From Epiperipatus broadwayi (lineage: Eukaryota > Onychophora > Udeonychophora > Euonychophora > Peripatidae), in contig JAQFVV010012420.1 of NCBI GenBank assembly GCA_028023455.1, positions 1,800,001 through 1,864,000 on the forward strand: DNA of 64,000 nucleotides, in the 5' to 3' direction. This document shows positions 12,991-25,437 of this stretch, piece by piece. A program made the translations under genes and the position numbers. The notes beneath the pieces were generated by a model. That model made no database searches and was not told the DNA's origin. It was given only the letters and a program-made list of their open reading frames with translations. The stretch's first letter is position 1. Each line of letters starts with the position of its first letter.

Positions 12991-15109
12991 ACATATATTT
13001 AAAAGAAAAAGTGATTGTATATTTCTTGTGTTATAATATATGGTATTTTTGAACATGTGTACAAAACAAAAGTTTCCTTAAAATGCAGGAACCCAATCTC
13101 ATTGCTTTGGTTCTACTCATGACAACTACATCCCTCAATTAGTACCAAAGATCAACTAGTACTTTATATATATATATTTTCATCACTCTTATCAACTTAG
13201 TTTTTATGTTCTCTTGAAAATGAAGATAAAATATATTAAATAAGATAATATGAATCGTTCTTATGTAAAGCTTTTTATATAATTTGTTTTGAATGAATAG
13301 TCATTTTACTGATTGCTAGATATATAATTTTGAATTATTAAACTGACTTTATAGAATAAATTAATTTTTGCATATTCTTTACAAATTGATGTTAAGTATA
13401 ACAAAAAAATTTACTGTGATGTACTGAAACAATTATAATCCGCTGTTATTATTCGATATTAGTATTCTATTGCTTATTTAGTTCTATTTTCAGATAGTTA
13501 ATTTAATATTTATACCAAAAGCAATGTGTGTGGTGATCTAGAATTAATCTCCTGGTTGGAATCTCCACATGTTGCTTGTCTTTAAAAAAATGCTTTAAAT
13601 AAAAATAAAATTGTATGAAAAAATAATATTAATGATAATAACGGTTATTTATTATTGTTTACTAAACTATTTCTAACTTTTTAATTAAATATGCTATTAT
13701 TGTTTTCTTAGTGATGAAAATATCATTCTTTTTACTTTTTTAATAATTTATGAAATACAGGAATATTTAGGGAACAAAATTAATTTTATTTATAACTTCG
13801 AGCTATTTTCAATTGAATGGATGGTAAAAAAGTTCAGTTTATTATTAATTATCTTAATAATGACACTTGAGAGACGCTATTATTTTTTACGAAGTGTAGG
13901 GGAGTTAAAATGAATTTTGTTTCATAATAGTCTTAAGAAGTTACAATATTTTATTAGTATTGTCTCTTTTATGTCTTTTATATAAATTATTTAAATTTCT
14001 AATGAAATTTTAAGAAATGTTCCATGCAACACTACCGAGAGTCCAAACATGAAATGAACGTGAGGGATTGTTTTTAGGTTGCTGAAAGTTTTTTATAAAT
14101 TTCTTTTCACAATCCATATATATATAATCCATCTAAACGTCTAATAGTGATTAAAAAGTAGGTGCAAGAAATCTGGTTAACCGTATGACTGTAGCATGGT
14201 TGAAATATGAAACAACTTTCACTTCTGGTAGTAGGAAATCATGATACATGTTTTACCATTGACTTCTTTATTTTTTTAATATAACAAGACATTATTGTGA
14301 AATATTAAATTTAATAATAAGAGAGTTAAATAAATACTTGACTTTACTTCTGATAAGCTGTTTCTAAATATGAATGTAGAATTAGTATGGATATTTAAAA
14401 AAAACAAACAAACTATGGACTACTTTATGCCACTTCAAATATATAAACAAGTTTATTCACTAAAATATTGATAATATTTTAGATCAGTGGAGTTTTATAT
14501 ATATATATATTTGCAAGTATTTCATATAGTACTTGGTAATTTTTGAGCTACGAGCACAACTTATAGTCTCCTTTTCACACTAATGGCAAACTTAAAAACC
14601 ACTAATATTTTAGTGACATTTCAATAAATTCATTATATTATCATTTATTCTAAAGGTATTTTCATTTTCTTGCCATGTATTTTATTATAATATTTATATT
14701 CATGTATGCTAATACAATATATCTTCTTAGCTTAATGTATGCACTACTTTTGATATTAGATTTCAAAAATGTATTGTGTGAGAGCACTCACAAAATACAT
14801 ATATGTAAAAAAATGTTAAATTCAAAATTGATTATCACAGCAGTCATTGATAATTGAGTATGGTAATTCCAACACCAATAAAAAAAATAATAATGTGCTA
14901 GAGATGAATTTTAAAATGACTATACAAACCAAATCATGAACTATAGAAAATGCCCATATATAGAAAAAGTTGGCCCATTATGTTACTTTTTTTTAAAAAA
15001 AAAAAAGATTACAATACTTGGTATAATTATAATTCTACATTGTGTTATATTCTCATATATATCTTTCAAAAGCAGTCAATCTTTATAATGCAAACAGGGC
15101 CTGCCTCTT
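12991..15109. other. A+T-rich sequence, no feature seen
   Basis: Short microsatellites (TA tracts near 13157 and 14500) and chance frames only. Confidence 0.5.
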
Positions 15110-15990
15110 CCATGAAATCATACTCATATAAACAACCAGTGATGACTTTATCTTTAATGTCTCTAGGAAACCCTTAATTACTAACATAATCCTGAGGATA
15201 AACAAGTTTTACCTAGTAATATAGTAACTTTTTTTCCTGAGCTTAATTAGAAGGAAAAAAAGATAAATATTTAAACCCAGACAACTATTTTTATAGGAAT
15301 GGGGATTCAGAAAGATTCGCATTTTCTCTTGACATATTATAAATGATCATTCATTTTCCTTGAAAAGTTTTATATGTTAAATATTTTTATGAATTTCTTA
15401 TAATATAAATCATGCAAATTAAGAGATTATATCTATGCAAACAATGAGAGATTACTTTATCTTTGATGTTGCTAAGAAACTATTAATTATCAATTGACTA
15501 ACAAGTTTTATCCAGTAATCTAATAGCACTTTTGTCCTCAATTTATTTAGCAGAAAAAAGATCTTTCATTTCTAACCCAAGTTGTTATAAAAGATTTAAA
15601 TCCAAAGAACATCAAAGGCAGTATTATCTCTGTTTATTTACATAAATATAATCTCTTATTTTTTATTATTTACATCATAACTCTAGGAAAAGCGAATTAT
15701 TATTAAACAAAATCAAGGGAATTTGGTGAGTTTTCTGAATTCTCATGCTAATAAAAAATAGCTAACTGAACTTAAATCTTTATAACAATTTAGGTTAAAA
15801 GTGAGAGAGGATTTTTTTAAATGAAACTCAGGCCAAACAAACTATTATAGCTTAGGAGAGAAAATGTGTTTATCCTCCAGATTAGTAATTAGTAATTGAT
15901 TGTTTCCTACCAATATCAAAAATAAAGTTATCTCCCATTTACATAGATATAATCTTTTAAATTTTATTATTTATATCATAATAAATCCAT
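15110..15990. repeat. Diverged direct and inverted repeat cluster (family D)
   Basis: A block of about 170 bp around a TTTATCTTTAATGTCTCTAGG core (15133) recurs diverged at 15445-15600 in the same orientation. It recurs at about 15600-15690 and 15830-15980 in reverse (GATTATATCTATG against CATAGATATAATC). The low identity suggests an old transposon cluster. Confidence 0.55.
15687..15725 (+). CDS. Possible 39-bp exon (weak)
   Basis: An open phase-0/phase-0 segment of 13 codons lies between ACTCTAG and GTGAGTTT. Its phase would allow it directly upstream of the exon at 18115. It is very short and its 5' border lies in a repeat cluster, so chance is a serious alternative. Confidence 0.2.
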
Positions 15991-17244
15991 AAAAATATTT
16001 TATTTACTATATATATATGTTGAATCTTGAAGCTGTTTTTCAGCACTTAATTTATTTTCTTATAATAAAAAGGTCTCCTACCATGTATATCTTTAGAGTC
16101 AACTGTAAGTTATCCATTTGTATCTTTGCATTTTAGTTCTACTAAGTGTTTAGAATATTCAATGATTTTAATTATAATAGACCCTGGGGCATCAAGATAG
16201 ATCAGCTCTGAGGGTGGGTAACACATCTCCTGACACAGCAGGCAACAGCCTATGATATGAGATCCCTCACTCAATCTTGGCAAATTATTAATTTCTTCTA
16301 GGCACTACATGGCTGGAAAGTGATGAGACAATATACTTTTGGTGGCCCTTAGTTTTGACACTTTGGAAAGTCTTTAAGCATAAGTGTTATGTATTATTGT
16401 TGTAATGGGTACTGAAAAGTCTTTCCATATTGATAGCTTGCTTCCTTAGTTCTTCAGATTAAATAATAAGAATTTTTCTGTTAATTCACTAAGGGTTTAT
16501 CATGAGAACCAGCTTGATAAATGTTGCTATTATCCAATTGCTTGACCAAACTTGCTATCTGCAACAAATATAACATATTGAATGCTTTAAACTCTAACTG
16601 AATAAAGTGAATATTAAATTCTCTTTGTGTCTGATAAAATATTTTTCTTGAACTATTTTTAATAGATGATGAAAAATATATTTTCTAAAATCCAAAAGCT
16701 ATTTCCTTTTCTTTTCATAGAATGTTTTCCAAAAATATGTCTGACCTTTTTGGTTTTTTAAAAAATCTTTTGTTATCTTTGACTTCCACGGATAATATGT
16801 TATTTTTAAAATTGTAGCTTTGGTAATTTTAATTTAGCATAAATTTAAATTTGGAGGTATTTATTCTTATGCTATTGCTTTGATAAAAACTGAATTTTCT
16901 ACAATTAATTCTAACCATGAATTATTATTTTCTACAAGTTTTAAACTTATATATATATATATTTGGCAATTTACATTATTTAATTGATCACATTCTTTTC
17001 TACAAAATAGGTTATGTGTAATATGTACTTGTGAAAACTGATCCCTCTATTAGCTGTAAATGAAAGTGGAATTTTAGTTCTGCAGTCTTTTTGAACACAC
17101 TCTACAATTTATGAAATATTAAATATAATAATTATTTTGATTTCAGCCATAAATAATTTCAAAAGTCATTTACACCATCCTCTTTTCAATTTTAGTTAGA
17201 ATCAAAATGTTCTAAATAATAAATAAATAAACAATGGTAAATAT
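15991..17244. other. A+T-rich sequence with one G+C-elevated patch
   Basis: A patch at about 16180-16320 (starting GACCCTGGGGCATC) has clearly higher G+C, but its frames are broken in all directions. It may be an old SINE or other repeat. Nothing else was recognised. Confidence 0.4.
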
Positions 17245-17356
17245 TAAAAACTGTATATTTACCTCTATTATATATACACTTGATGTATAAATTTGATATT
17301 TAAAAACTGTATATTTACCTCTATTATATATACACTTGATGTATAAATTTGATATT
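17245..17356 (+). repeat. Tandem duplication, 56 bp x 2
   Basis: A 56-bp unit starting TAAAAACTGTATATTTACC is present twice without mismatch (17245-17300, 17301-17356), indicating a recent duplication. Confidence 0.95.
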
Positions 17357-18114
17357 TATTTATTTTATGTATATTTTGTTCATCCTTTTGTGACAGTGTT
17401 GCCATGTGTATTAATATAGTATGGCACACCAATTGAGAATGATTGCTCTAGAAATTTAATTTTTTCTTAGCATAAAATGTTGCTAAATGCTTTCTGCTTG
17501 GATATTCATAATCGTTCATTTCTACAATAATATACTAAATGTATCAAATCATAAGTTGGATAATTTAATTCTTTTATAAAGAGTATTCTTAATAATGATG
17601 ATCTATCGTAGAAGATGATGATATATTGATGTAAAGGATAAATTTTATTGACATTTTTTTCTAGTTACTTCTTTTATCTTTGGAAGATTCTCTTAGAAAA
17701 ACTTTAGCCTTTGATTACTCATCATTTGATTTCGAATTTTTTGTTTGTTTATATTTTTCAATCATCCTACTATTTTTTCCAAGAATAGTCAATTACTTAT
17801 ATCAATAAATATAGTAAACTGACAATCGTGTTGTATTATATAGTATTTGCTCCCAAAATAGGGATCTTGTCAGGTGATCATTGAAATTAACATGTTTTCC
17901 AATATTGGTTGAAAACTTTTTTTCACTATTGAAACTGAAACATATTTCAGAAAAATGTAAATATAAATCTATATCTGAATACTTGTAATTTCTATTATAT
18001 ATGCTTTAATTTAATGTTGAAAAATTTTTCGGTTTAAGTGTGTGTGTATATATATATATATACCCTATTATAATATTTTCTATATTGTATATTGTAAAAA
18101 TATGTTTGTTGTAG
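17357..18114 (+). other. Intron-like sequence upstream of the 18115 exon
   Basis: No open segment was recognised. The last bases before 18115 (TATGTTTGTTGTAG) form a good T-rich 3' splice site. A GT/TA microsatellite lies at 18038-18062. Confidence 0.5.
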
Positions 18115-18194
18115 AAACTCTGGCAACTAATTAATGTAAATGTTGCAACCACTACAATATTAACACATCTTGTACTGCCTCAAATGGCCTATCG
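18115..18194 (+). CDS. Exon 1 (visible part) of unnamed plus-strand gene
   Basis: An 80-bp segment flanked by a T-rich acceptor (TTTGTTGTAG) and the consensus donor CG|GTAAGT. Only one of its three frames is open: 26 codons plus two bases, starting KLWQLINVNVATTT and ending LVLPQMAY. It enters in phase 0 and leaves with two bases of an Arg codon, which the next exon (35629) completes. The peptide is mostly hydrophobic with conserved-looking W, H and P positions. I do not recognise the family. Upstream exons, including any start codon, are not seen and may lie outside the window. Confidence 0.7.
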
Positions 18195-19271
18195 GTAAGT
18201 TATTACTTTTATTTTATTATGATAGTGATTTTTTTAAATATCTTTATTATGCTAACAGCAAAGAAGAGGTAGAATCTAAATATTCTTGAATTTTTATCTA
18301 TTAAAATGTAAAATATATTTTTACAACAAAAATATTATATAAGTGCTATACAATAATACAATTACTGTTGCAAAACAAAATATCACATCTGTTTAAAAAA
18401 AACGCGTTAACAGTGATTGTTCTCTTGTGCAGTTATGCATTTTAATTATAATTTAATAATTATAATCAATTAATATTTTAAATGATAGCAAAGAGCCTTT
18501 ATGATCAATATCTATGATAAGTGAAGTATCTGTTAACAGCTTCTCTCAAAAGTCATATGATTGCAGCTTATTCATTCTTTTCAGAATCAACAAGTTATTC
18601 TATTCCAAGACTGGATGTGGATCCAGTATCTATTGATTAATTCAGCTTACAAAATACACCGTGTGTGGCAGCACTAAATAAGAACAAACTTAATTGCTTC
18701 TGAGACTTTTATTGGCAACTACAATACTCTTATTAATAACAGTTTCTGAATTTTAGAAGGAATGACAATTATTAATAATTAATTTTGCTCTCTCAAATTA
18801 ACGATTTATAGAAATAGTACACTTGATTATAAGAAAGATTGGCGTTTGTAAAACTTATTCAAATATAGAGTGACAACTGAATCATAAGTAGTTTTAGAAG
18901 AAAAGCTAAAATACATATCTCTGTGTTTTGGAAAAATATTTTAATGAACTGTTTAATTAAATAGATATGTTAATGAAAAATTGTGAAAATCAGAATTGTG
19001 AAGACTTCCTAAGCATTCTATACAATGCCAAAAATGGAAGAATCTAAATATAAAACATTTAGAATTTCACTCATTTCCTAGACATTCTACAAAATGCCAA
19101 AAAGAAAATTAGAAAAGTATAAAATACTTTCAGCAATAACATTTAATGTTACAAAGTGGATATTTTATTCTGGGATTAAAATCACACTAGTAGAAGCTCC
19201 CTTTGGCTACAAAGCTAAAGTGTGTCTCATAACATTTTCCTTAACCCAAGATGTTTTACAAGAAATATAAA
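18195..19271. other. Intron sequence with a foldback-family fragment
   Basis: Near 18600-18670 a stretch (ATTGATTAATTCAGC... then CCGTGTGTGGCAGC) resembles the end of the main arm of the 11.6-13.0 kb foldback element. Nothing else was seen. Confidence 0.4.
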
Positions 19272-19769
19272 CTAAGGAGGAATTGGAAAAAAGTAATTGA
19301 AAGCACACAAATAGTACAATAAGAGGAATATTCTATAGTACAAATCATGGATGAGAGAATAATCAATGATGGAAGAATCAAAAGTGATAATGAATGCTTG
19401 TCTACTGAAGAGACTTCTTGTTATGCTATTTGTTACATCTGTTTGAAGGAAATTAGTGGTGTACAGACAGGCATAAGCTATCACCAAAACATTCAGGCTG
19501 CCTATGGATATAAATATGATGAAAGTGAAAACATAGAAGATTGTCCATGTTAAAGTAGTGTATACTTTTTGCTTTAGAATTCTGTTAAAGATAATATTCG
19601 ATGTAAACTGAATCTGGAAAAACAGGCCAAAGAAAATGAAAATTAATTCTGATAAAAAAATTTCTCCTGCATTTTTAGGGACAACTGTGTGAGTTATCAA
19701 TGAGGGCTCAGGTGTTTCATGTAATTTTCTGGTGGTTGTTATGTGTGTGATATAATGGTTTTTATTGAC
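19272..19769 (-). CDS. Putative multi-pass membrane protein exon, family unknown
   Basis: This minus-strand frame is open for 165 codons before a TAG, far longer than expected in DNA this A+T-rich, where stops occur about every 12 codons. No in-frame ATG is present. It follows a possible acceptor (TTGGTTTAG) at the 19769 end and is therefore best read as a terminal exon in phase 0. The first 40 or so residues are polar (including KLHETPEPSL). Then come at least three hydrophobic stretches: one with FIFFGLFFQ, one with FYVFTFIIFISIG followed by LNVLVIAYACLY, and one near the C-terminus with IFLLLYYLCAF. This suggests a membrane protein. The complementary plus frame is open for about 76 codons but covers less. 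I do not recognise a family. An unspliced pseudogene is possible. Confidence 0.5.
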   Translation of the reverse strand, partial: VNKNHYITHITTTRKLHETPEPSLITHTVVPKNAGEIFLSELIFIFFGLFFQIQFTSNIIFNRILKQKVYTTLTWTIFYVFTFIIFISIGSLNVLVIAYACLYTTNFLQTDVTNSITRSLFSRQAFIITFDSSIIDYSLIHDLYYRIFLLLYYLCAFNYFFPIPP

Positions 19770-20470
19770 CTAAACCAACTCTATGCCAGATCACAATTCA
19801 CTTTACGTCCCATGGACTTATTGAAATGTATCATACCATTTTCACCTTTCTTAAACACTTTATCAATACTCTTTATTTATATCAAACTAAAAGTTTTGAC
19901 TGTCCTGAAGTCATTATCAGAGCTACAATATTCAAATATATAATTATACAATTAATACACTTATACACATATTCATATACATAATTAAATACACAATATA
20001 AACAAAAATAAATATACATTTTAATCTGACCATTATAAATAATCATTTCCCATTTTATTAATTTAGTCTTAAAATAATTCTATCAGTATTTATTTTATAA
20101 CAATTTATTTTATATCACTTTATTTTATTTTTTAAAAATATTATTTATTGTAATTATAAATTTTAACATTTATTCTACTATTTAATACTTATTATTGTCA
20201 TTTTACTTATATTATAAATTAACTTCTAATCTTTTCTTATTTTTATTAAATATTTTATAATTATCAATTAACTTTTTCCACATTACAAATTATTTTTTTT
20301 ACGTGACAAAAATTACCTACATCTTCACAATCCTACTTCCAAAATCCAACTGACTAAATTTTCAAAATTTGTACACTTGTTTAACACTCCCTCTATTATC
20401 AAAATGTAGGCATATGTCTATATGTACAAAAAAAGTTTTTTGCTAAAAAGTGTTCAAAGTGGTTTGGATA
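19770..20470. other. A+T-rich sequence, no feature seen
   Basis: No convincing exon or repeat in this stretch. Confidence 0.45.
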
Positions 20471-20555
20471 AACCACTAAACATCATATGATCACCATTTC
20501 TTATGCTTGCTCAAACTATTATTAAAACAAGCATAACTCTCCATACAGTAGTACC
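20471..20555 (+). mobile_element. Foldback-family fragment
   Basis: CACCATTTCTTATGCTTG and the flanking AACATCATATGA and TTATTAAAACA blocks match the 12304-12350 head of the compound foldback element. Confidence 0.6.
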
Positions 20556-21049
20556 ACTCACTTATAAATTGTCAGAATAAAACAATGCTTTTTTATAAAA
20601 TACTCATAATAAGTTAACAAAAAAAGCAATCAGATTAGTAATAACAGCTAGGATATTTTAAATAAGGTTAGTGATTACTTTATTATGTTTTATTTAATCA
20701 TTAAAAATAATATAGCTTTAAAATCGTACTATTACTTCATATTTCATCAAATACAATTGTGTAAAAAACAAATGTGATATAATTAATAACAAGAGTAATG
20801 GTTTAAAAAAAGGACTGCATATTTGTAATATATAAGAAATATGGATGGATGTGGTGCTTTTGTAAAAATAATTACGAAAAATTTAAAATTATTAAACCGT
20901 GAAGATGACCTATATATGTATAAATAAGTTGAAACTTTTATAAGTTTAATAATAAAACTATAAAAATAAAAATGCAATGTTTTTTGATAATGCATTTAAA
21001 GCTAACTCATTATTAATCTGTTTTAAAATTTGCCATTTTATGATTATGA

Positions 21050-21415
21050 AGAACTCTTTTTAATCTCATCTGATGAGAGATATGAGTAATAGGAGAGATA
21101 TATCATTAGAAGCAGTTATCTGACTTCTTGTATTGTTCTTATACATTGTCTGATTGCTTCTTCTGTCTATACTAAAGTATTATCATCACCATATAAAATA
21201 ACATCATCAATTGATTTATGAAGATTTTATCATTTATTAATTCCATATCTTACTCTTATTGCATCAAAAAGTTATTAAATGATTATACAAGTATATGACA
21301 GAATCTTCTTTAAAGTTTTATTCTATTATGAATTCTTACATTTTTTATATGTCATTAAATTTCTGAAGGCAATTCTCTCCTCACTATTGTAAAACCATCT
21401 ACTGTCAGCATAAGT
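21050..21415 (-). pseudogene. Possible reverse-transcriptase relic
   Basis: Read on the minus strand, 21100-21210 gives a broken frame with DDVILYGDDNTL, a stop, then TEEAIRQCIRTIQEV. This resembles the region just after the YADD box of non-LTR reverse transcriptases (acidic pair, T/L, then a helix ending ...EV). Several stops interrupt it and flanking homology is uncertain, so this is a tentative call. Confidence 0.3.
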
Positions 21416-21419
21416 AATT

Positions 21420-21790
21420 GAAGCTAGAAGCTCATGCATCTAAGAGTTGCTTTCACTCCTTTACACATTCTAAAATTTTGAAATCAAGCTAATTCATTAG
21501 CATGGTTATATAGATGTGCCACCAGGTTAGAGCTCACTTTTATTCCAATTGTTTGCTTTTATTATCTGTTTAGAAAGCTTTAATAGTATATATGAATAAA
21601 AAGTTGCTATTAGATGCATATATAGATTAGGTTTAGTTTTGAATCCTACTTCTCATTAAAGAAGACAAAAAGCTAGAAACCAGTTTGATAAGGAGGATTT
21701 TATAAATCATTTCATTCTGCATTGATTACTCAAGTTTATAGAAAGTAGCTCTAGAATAGAGTGAGAATTGCTCTGCAAAAAACAAATGAG
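21420..21790. mobile_element. Diverged foldback-family copy
   Basis: Contains the ordered blocks GAAATCAAGC...ATTAGCATGG...TATATAG and AAGCTAGAAACCAG...GCATTGATTACTCAAG, which parallel the arms of the 11.6-13.0 kb element. It is strongly diverged. Confidence 0.5.
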
Positions 21791-22814
21791 AAAATCACAT
21801 GATATTTTTAATCTTCTGTTTAAATTGCTAACAAAATTCCACATTTTTATTATTAGATGCAAAGTAAATACTATCATATAATTTTTTTTAAATCAAGTCA
21901 TTAATTACACAATATTGCAGACATTCCACTCAAATTTTTGTTTTTTAGTAAACTCACAATCTAAGGCACAACACTTCTGAAAAGAATGCCATCACTCTGC
22001 AACATGACAGGTTTTTAACAACTTTTAAAATTTAGAGTAAATAGTAGTTACTTCTAGATACAAATATCAAATTTTATATGAATAAACTGGGAATATGAAC
22101 TTTTTAGTACAGCTGTTATTTAATTCTTTAGTATTTTAATCTGATCTCACCCAATAATCCGTGCTTTTAATACTCATATAATATTAACTTCTTTTATATT
22201 CTGACTTCATTTGGTTTACTTTTGAGTATGAATACATTCGAGTTTTTATAATGATTCTCTGTTTAATGTACATACATAAATAAAAATTCAATAATAGCTA
22301 CTATTAGAGTTTTTTAGAGGCAAATATTATTGTTTTAATAATTTTAGACAATAATTTAGTGTTTTTATATACACTTGCAAAAAAACAGCCTTAATATTAT
22401 TGATACAATATTTTTTACCCAAATTGTGTAAATATTATGATGGAATATAAGCATTAATAAATTGAACATATTAGCTGCAGAAAGGAGTTTGCTATTAACT
22501 GAAAGGAGACCCTTTGATTCCTCATGGAAGCCTTAAAGGAACCAAGCAGGGCAAATTTCCTAATATCCACTCCATACCTGTTTGTCATTCAGCTGTTATT
22601 ATTATGTGATTATTCATATAATATATGAACGTGAATGAGCTACTTACCAACATGCATTTTCCAGCATGGTAAATTTATTGGCTTTTTACCTCTGGATTTA
22701 AGATCAAGAAATATCACAGTCTTTCTTCTCAGTTGTCTTATATGGCAGAATTAATGTGCATGTGAATGAAATTTTTTTTAATAGATATATACAATCATGA
22801 CAGACAAAAATAAA
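21791..22814. other. A+T-rich sequence upstream of the LINE
   Basis: No gene seen. Part of the LINE 5' UTR may begin in the last few hundred bases. Confidence 0.4.
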
Positions 22815-22898
22815 TTATGGCCCTTATTCCTAGGAGGCTGTAAGCCACCAGTCAAGGCAGTAGTTGGTTGCTGAAGGTGGACTAGAAATCCCCAGATT

Positions 22899-23525
22899 GT
22901 GGACCCAGGCTGCCATTTGATAATGACTTTTTATTTAGGTACTTACAACTGCAGATCACTTTCAAGTGAAAGAACATTGCAAGAATTGGAAGAACGGTCC
23001 GATATTAAATGGCACATTATTGGACTTTGTGAAGTTAGAAGAAAAGGGGAAGAAACAATTGTTTTAAAAAGTGTACATAAACTCTGCTACAAAGGCACAA
23101 ATATTGGAAATACAAGTGGAGTAGGATTTATTATAAATAAAAAGTGGAAGAACAACATTGTGGAGATTGATGGTATATCAGATAGTGTAGCAAGATTACT
23201 TATTCAACTTAATAGCAGATGCCAAATGCATATAATTCAGGTTTATGCCCCAACAAGTTCTCATAGTGATGAAGTAGTAGAAGATTTTTATATGGATGTA
23301 CAAAAGGCTTTTGATCAGACTAAACAACATTTTAAGATTGTTATAGGAGACTTTAATGCTAGAATTGGTAAACAAATGAAAGATGAAAGTGCTCTCAGTA
23401 AATTTTGTTATAGTAATAGAAATGAGAGTAGATATAGACTTATGGAGTTTGCAATTTGCAAAAAAGGAAAACTTTATATTATGAATTCTTTTTTTGAGAA
23501 AAATGTTAAAAGGAAATGGACATAG
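22899..23525 (+). pseudogene. LINE endonuclease domain (truncated by stop)
   Basis: A 208-codon frame with the AP-endonuclease-type (EEP) order: TYN at residues 15-17, the metal-binding Glu in GLCEVR (residue 45), YAPTS (116-120) and GDFNARIG (150-157) with the catalytic Asp and Asn. The domain nicks target DNA to prime reverse transcription. The frame is cut at KWT followed by TAG. In the same frame the DNA continues with NYILTNKKY-like coding before further stops, so the product is interrupted rather than naturally short. ATG at 22899 or at 22923 could be the original start. Confidence 0.88.
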
Positions 23526-24083
23526 AAGCATTCAAATGAAAATGCAGCAGAAATGAATTATATTTTGACTAACAAAAAATACATATTTCAAGATTGTAAT
23601 GTCTTTAATGAATTCAACACAGGAAGTGATCTTTGATTAGTAAGAGGTAAGATATGTGTTAATGCAAAACTAGAGAGATAAAAAGTAATAAAAAATACAA
23701 TATTTACAATTGATATTCCTAATCTTCAGAAACATTCTACTGAATTCAAATTAGAACTTGCAAATTGTTTTCAAGTATTAGTAGATTTTGAACATTATTC
23801 AGATTTGAATAAAATTAACAGGAAAATAATTGATACACTTTTAAAAACTGCAACAAAGATAGCTGGTAAAAAAAAGAAGCAATTGACCAATAAAATTTCT
23901 ACTGAGACTAGAAAATTTATGAAGAATGTGAAGATATATAAAAATTATATATTATAAAGCATTGAATATCTGAACTTTTTTTAAATGGTGCAAAAAAGAA
24001 TTGTTAATGATATATGTATAATTGGGAACTAGCAAGGAAAACTGTAGAAGAGAATAAAAGTCTCAAGAGTGTAAAACAACATT

Positions 24084-24362
24084 TTGAATATTGATAGGAA
24101 ATTTATATCAGCAATAAGAAAAAATGGAACTATTACTAAAAAGAGAGATGGCATGATGATCTGGGCAGAAGAGTTCTATCGAGAATTATATAGTTATAAA
24201 GAACAAATACCTCCTACATCTATTATATCTTCTGAATTGCCCAGAATTTTAAATGAAGAAGTGAGACATACAATTAAATTTATAAAGGGAAAAGCTTTAT
24301 GTAATGATGGAATTATAATTGATATATTAAAAGAAGCAGGTGAAGAAATAAAAATTTTTTAG
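24084..24362 (+). pseudogene. LINE reverse transcriptase, N-terminal part
   Basis: A 92-codon remnant in the same frame as the endonuclease, covering the linker and fingers region (...ILKEAGEEIKIF). It ends in TAG. The motif following in related elements (KGD.....YRPI-like) is seen broken in the next 180 bp (around DIGNYRSI), so at least one frameshift lies between 24362 and 24544. Confidence 0.7.
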
Positions 24363-24543
24363 CAAAGTTATATATCAAATATCTAAATGATAAAGGTATA
24401 CCAAATAATTGGAAGAATGCAATCTTAATACTAATATTTAAAAACTGTGTTTTAGAAGATATTGGAAATTACAGGTCTATTACTCTTAACAAATTAATAA
24501 AAAACATTTTACCAAGATAATTATAACTCATCTACAGAGAACA

Positions 24544-25437
24544 TTGGATTTCAACCAACCAAAAGAACAAGCTAGATTTAAAAGTGATTTTAATACAGTA
24601 GATCATATCCAAGTATTGAGATTAATTATAGAAAGGACCAATGAATATGAGTTGTCATTACGCTTTAGATTTGTAGATTATGAAAAGGCATTTGATTCTA
24701 TAAGCATTTCTTCAGTGATTAAAATATTGGATAATAAAGGTATAGACAGAGGATATTGTCATATTCTGAAGAATATTTATAAAAATGCAACAGCAACAAT
24801 TAGATTAGATATTAGGAATATTAATATTGAGAGGGGTGCAAGACAGGGTGATTCCATATCTTCAAAACATTTTACAGCAGTGCTGCAAAAAATATTTTGT
24901 AGATTAAAATGGGAAACTAAAGGAGTAAAAGTAAATGGAAATTTTGAAGATGATGTCGTTTTTTTTGCAATTAATGTTTTAGAGCTTCAGAAAATATTGC
25001 AGAAGTTATCGGATGAAAATAAGAAAGTAGAACTAAAGATAAATGTTAAAAAGACTAAAGTAATGTTCAATGGATTTTTTCAAAAGATGAAAATAAAGAT
25101 TGATTATGATGAGTTAGAAGAAGTTAACAACTACAGATATTTTGGTCACATTATTAATACTGATGAAAACATAATGGATGAAATTAATCATAGAATTAAA
25201 CTTGGTTGGAGTGCTTTTGGTAGAAATAACTTAATATTAAAAGGAAATATGCCTGGGTGTTTGAAAAGAAAGGTTTTTAATAAATGTGTTTTACCAGTTC
25301 TTACTTATGGTTCTGAGACTTGGATACGTAATAGAAGAGGAATACAGAGACTTCAGACCACCCAAAGTAGTATAGACAGATGCATGTTAGGAGTAACAAG
25401 AAGAGATCAAAAACACAATACATGGGTAAAAAAATAA
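24544..25437 (+). pseudogene. LINE reverse transcriptase, catalytic part with altered active site
   Basis: A 297-codon frame with motif A VDYEKAFD (residues 44-51), the RGARQGDSIS motif (97-106), a degraded catalytic box FEDDVVFFA (134-142), INVKKTK (about 167) and the thumb and C-terminal region (CVLPVLTYGSETW). In active relatives the catalytic box reads Y/F-A-D-D and is preceded by several more residues. Here Ala is Glu and the preceding loop is short, consistent with a deletion. It is on a different frame from the upstream part. Confidence 0.88.

Noticed and set aside
16037-16097. Possible exon after TGAAGCTGTTTTTCAG, 20 codons open, donor GTAAGT
   Set aside because: The splice sites are good, but it ends in phase 1 while the next exon (18115) is open only in phase 0, so they cannot join. 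It is not included without a bridging exon.
19339-19553. Plus-strand frame opposite the membrane-protein exon
   Set aside because: It is shorter than the minus frame and wholly inside it. Its purine-rich codons are what the complement of a hydrophobic coding region would show.
23196-23531. Minus-strand 111-codon frame
   Set aside because: It is the complement of the LINE endonuclease, which has clear catalytic motifs on plus.
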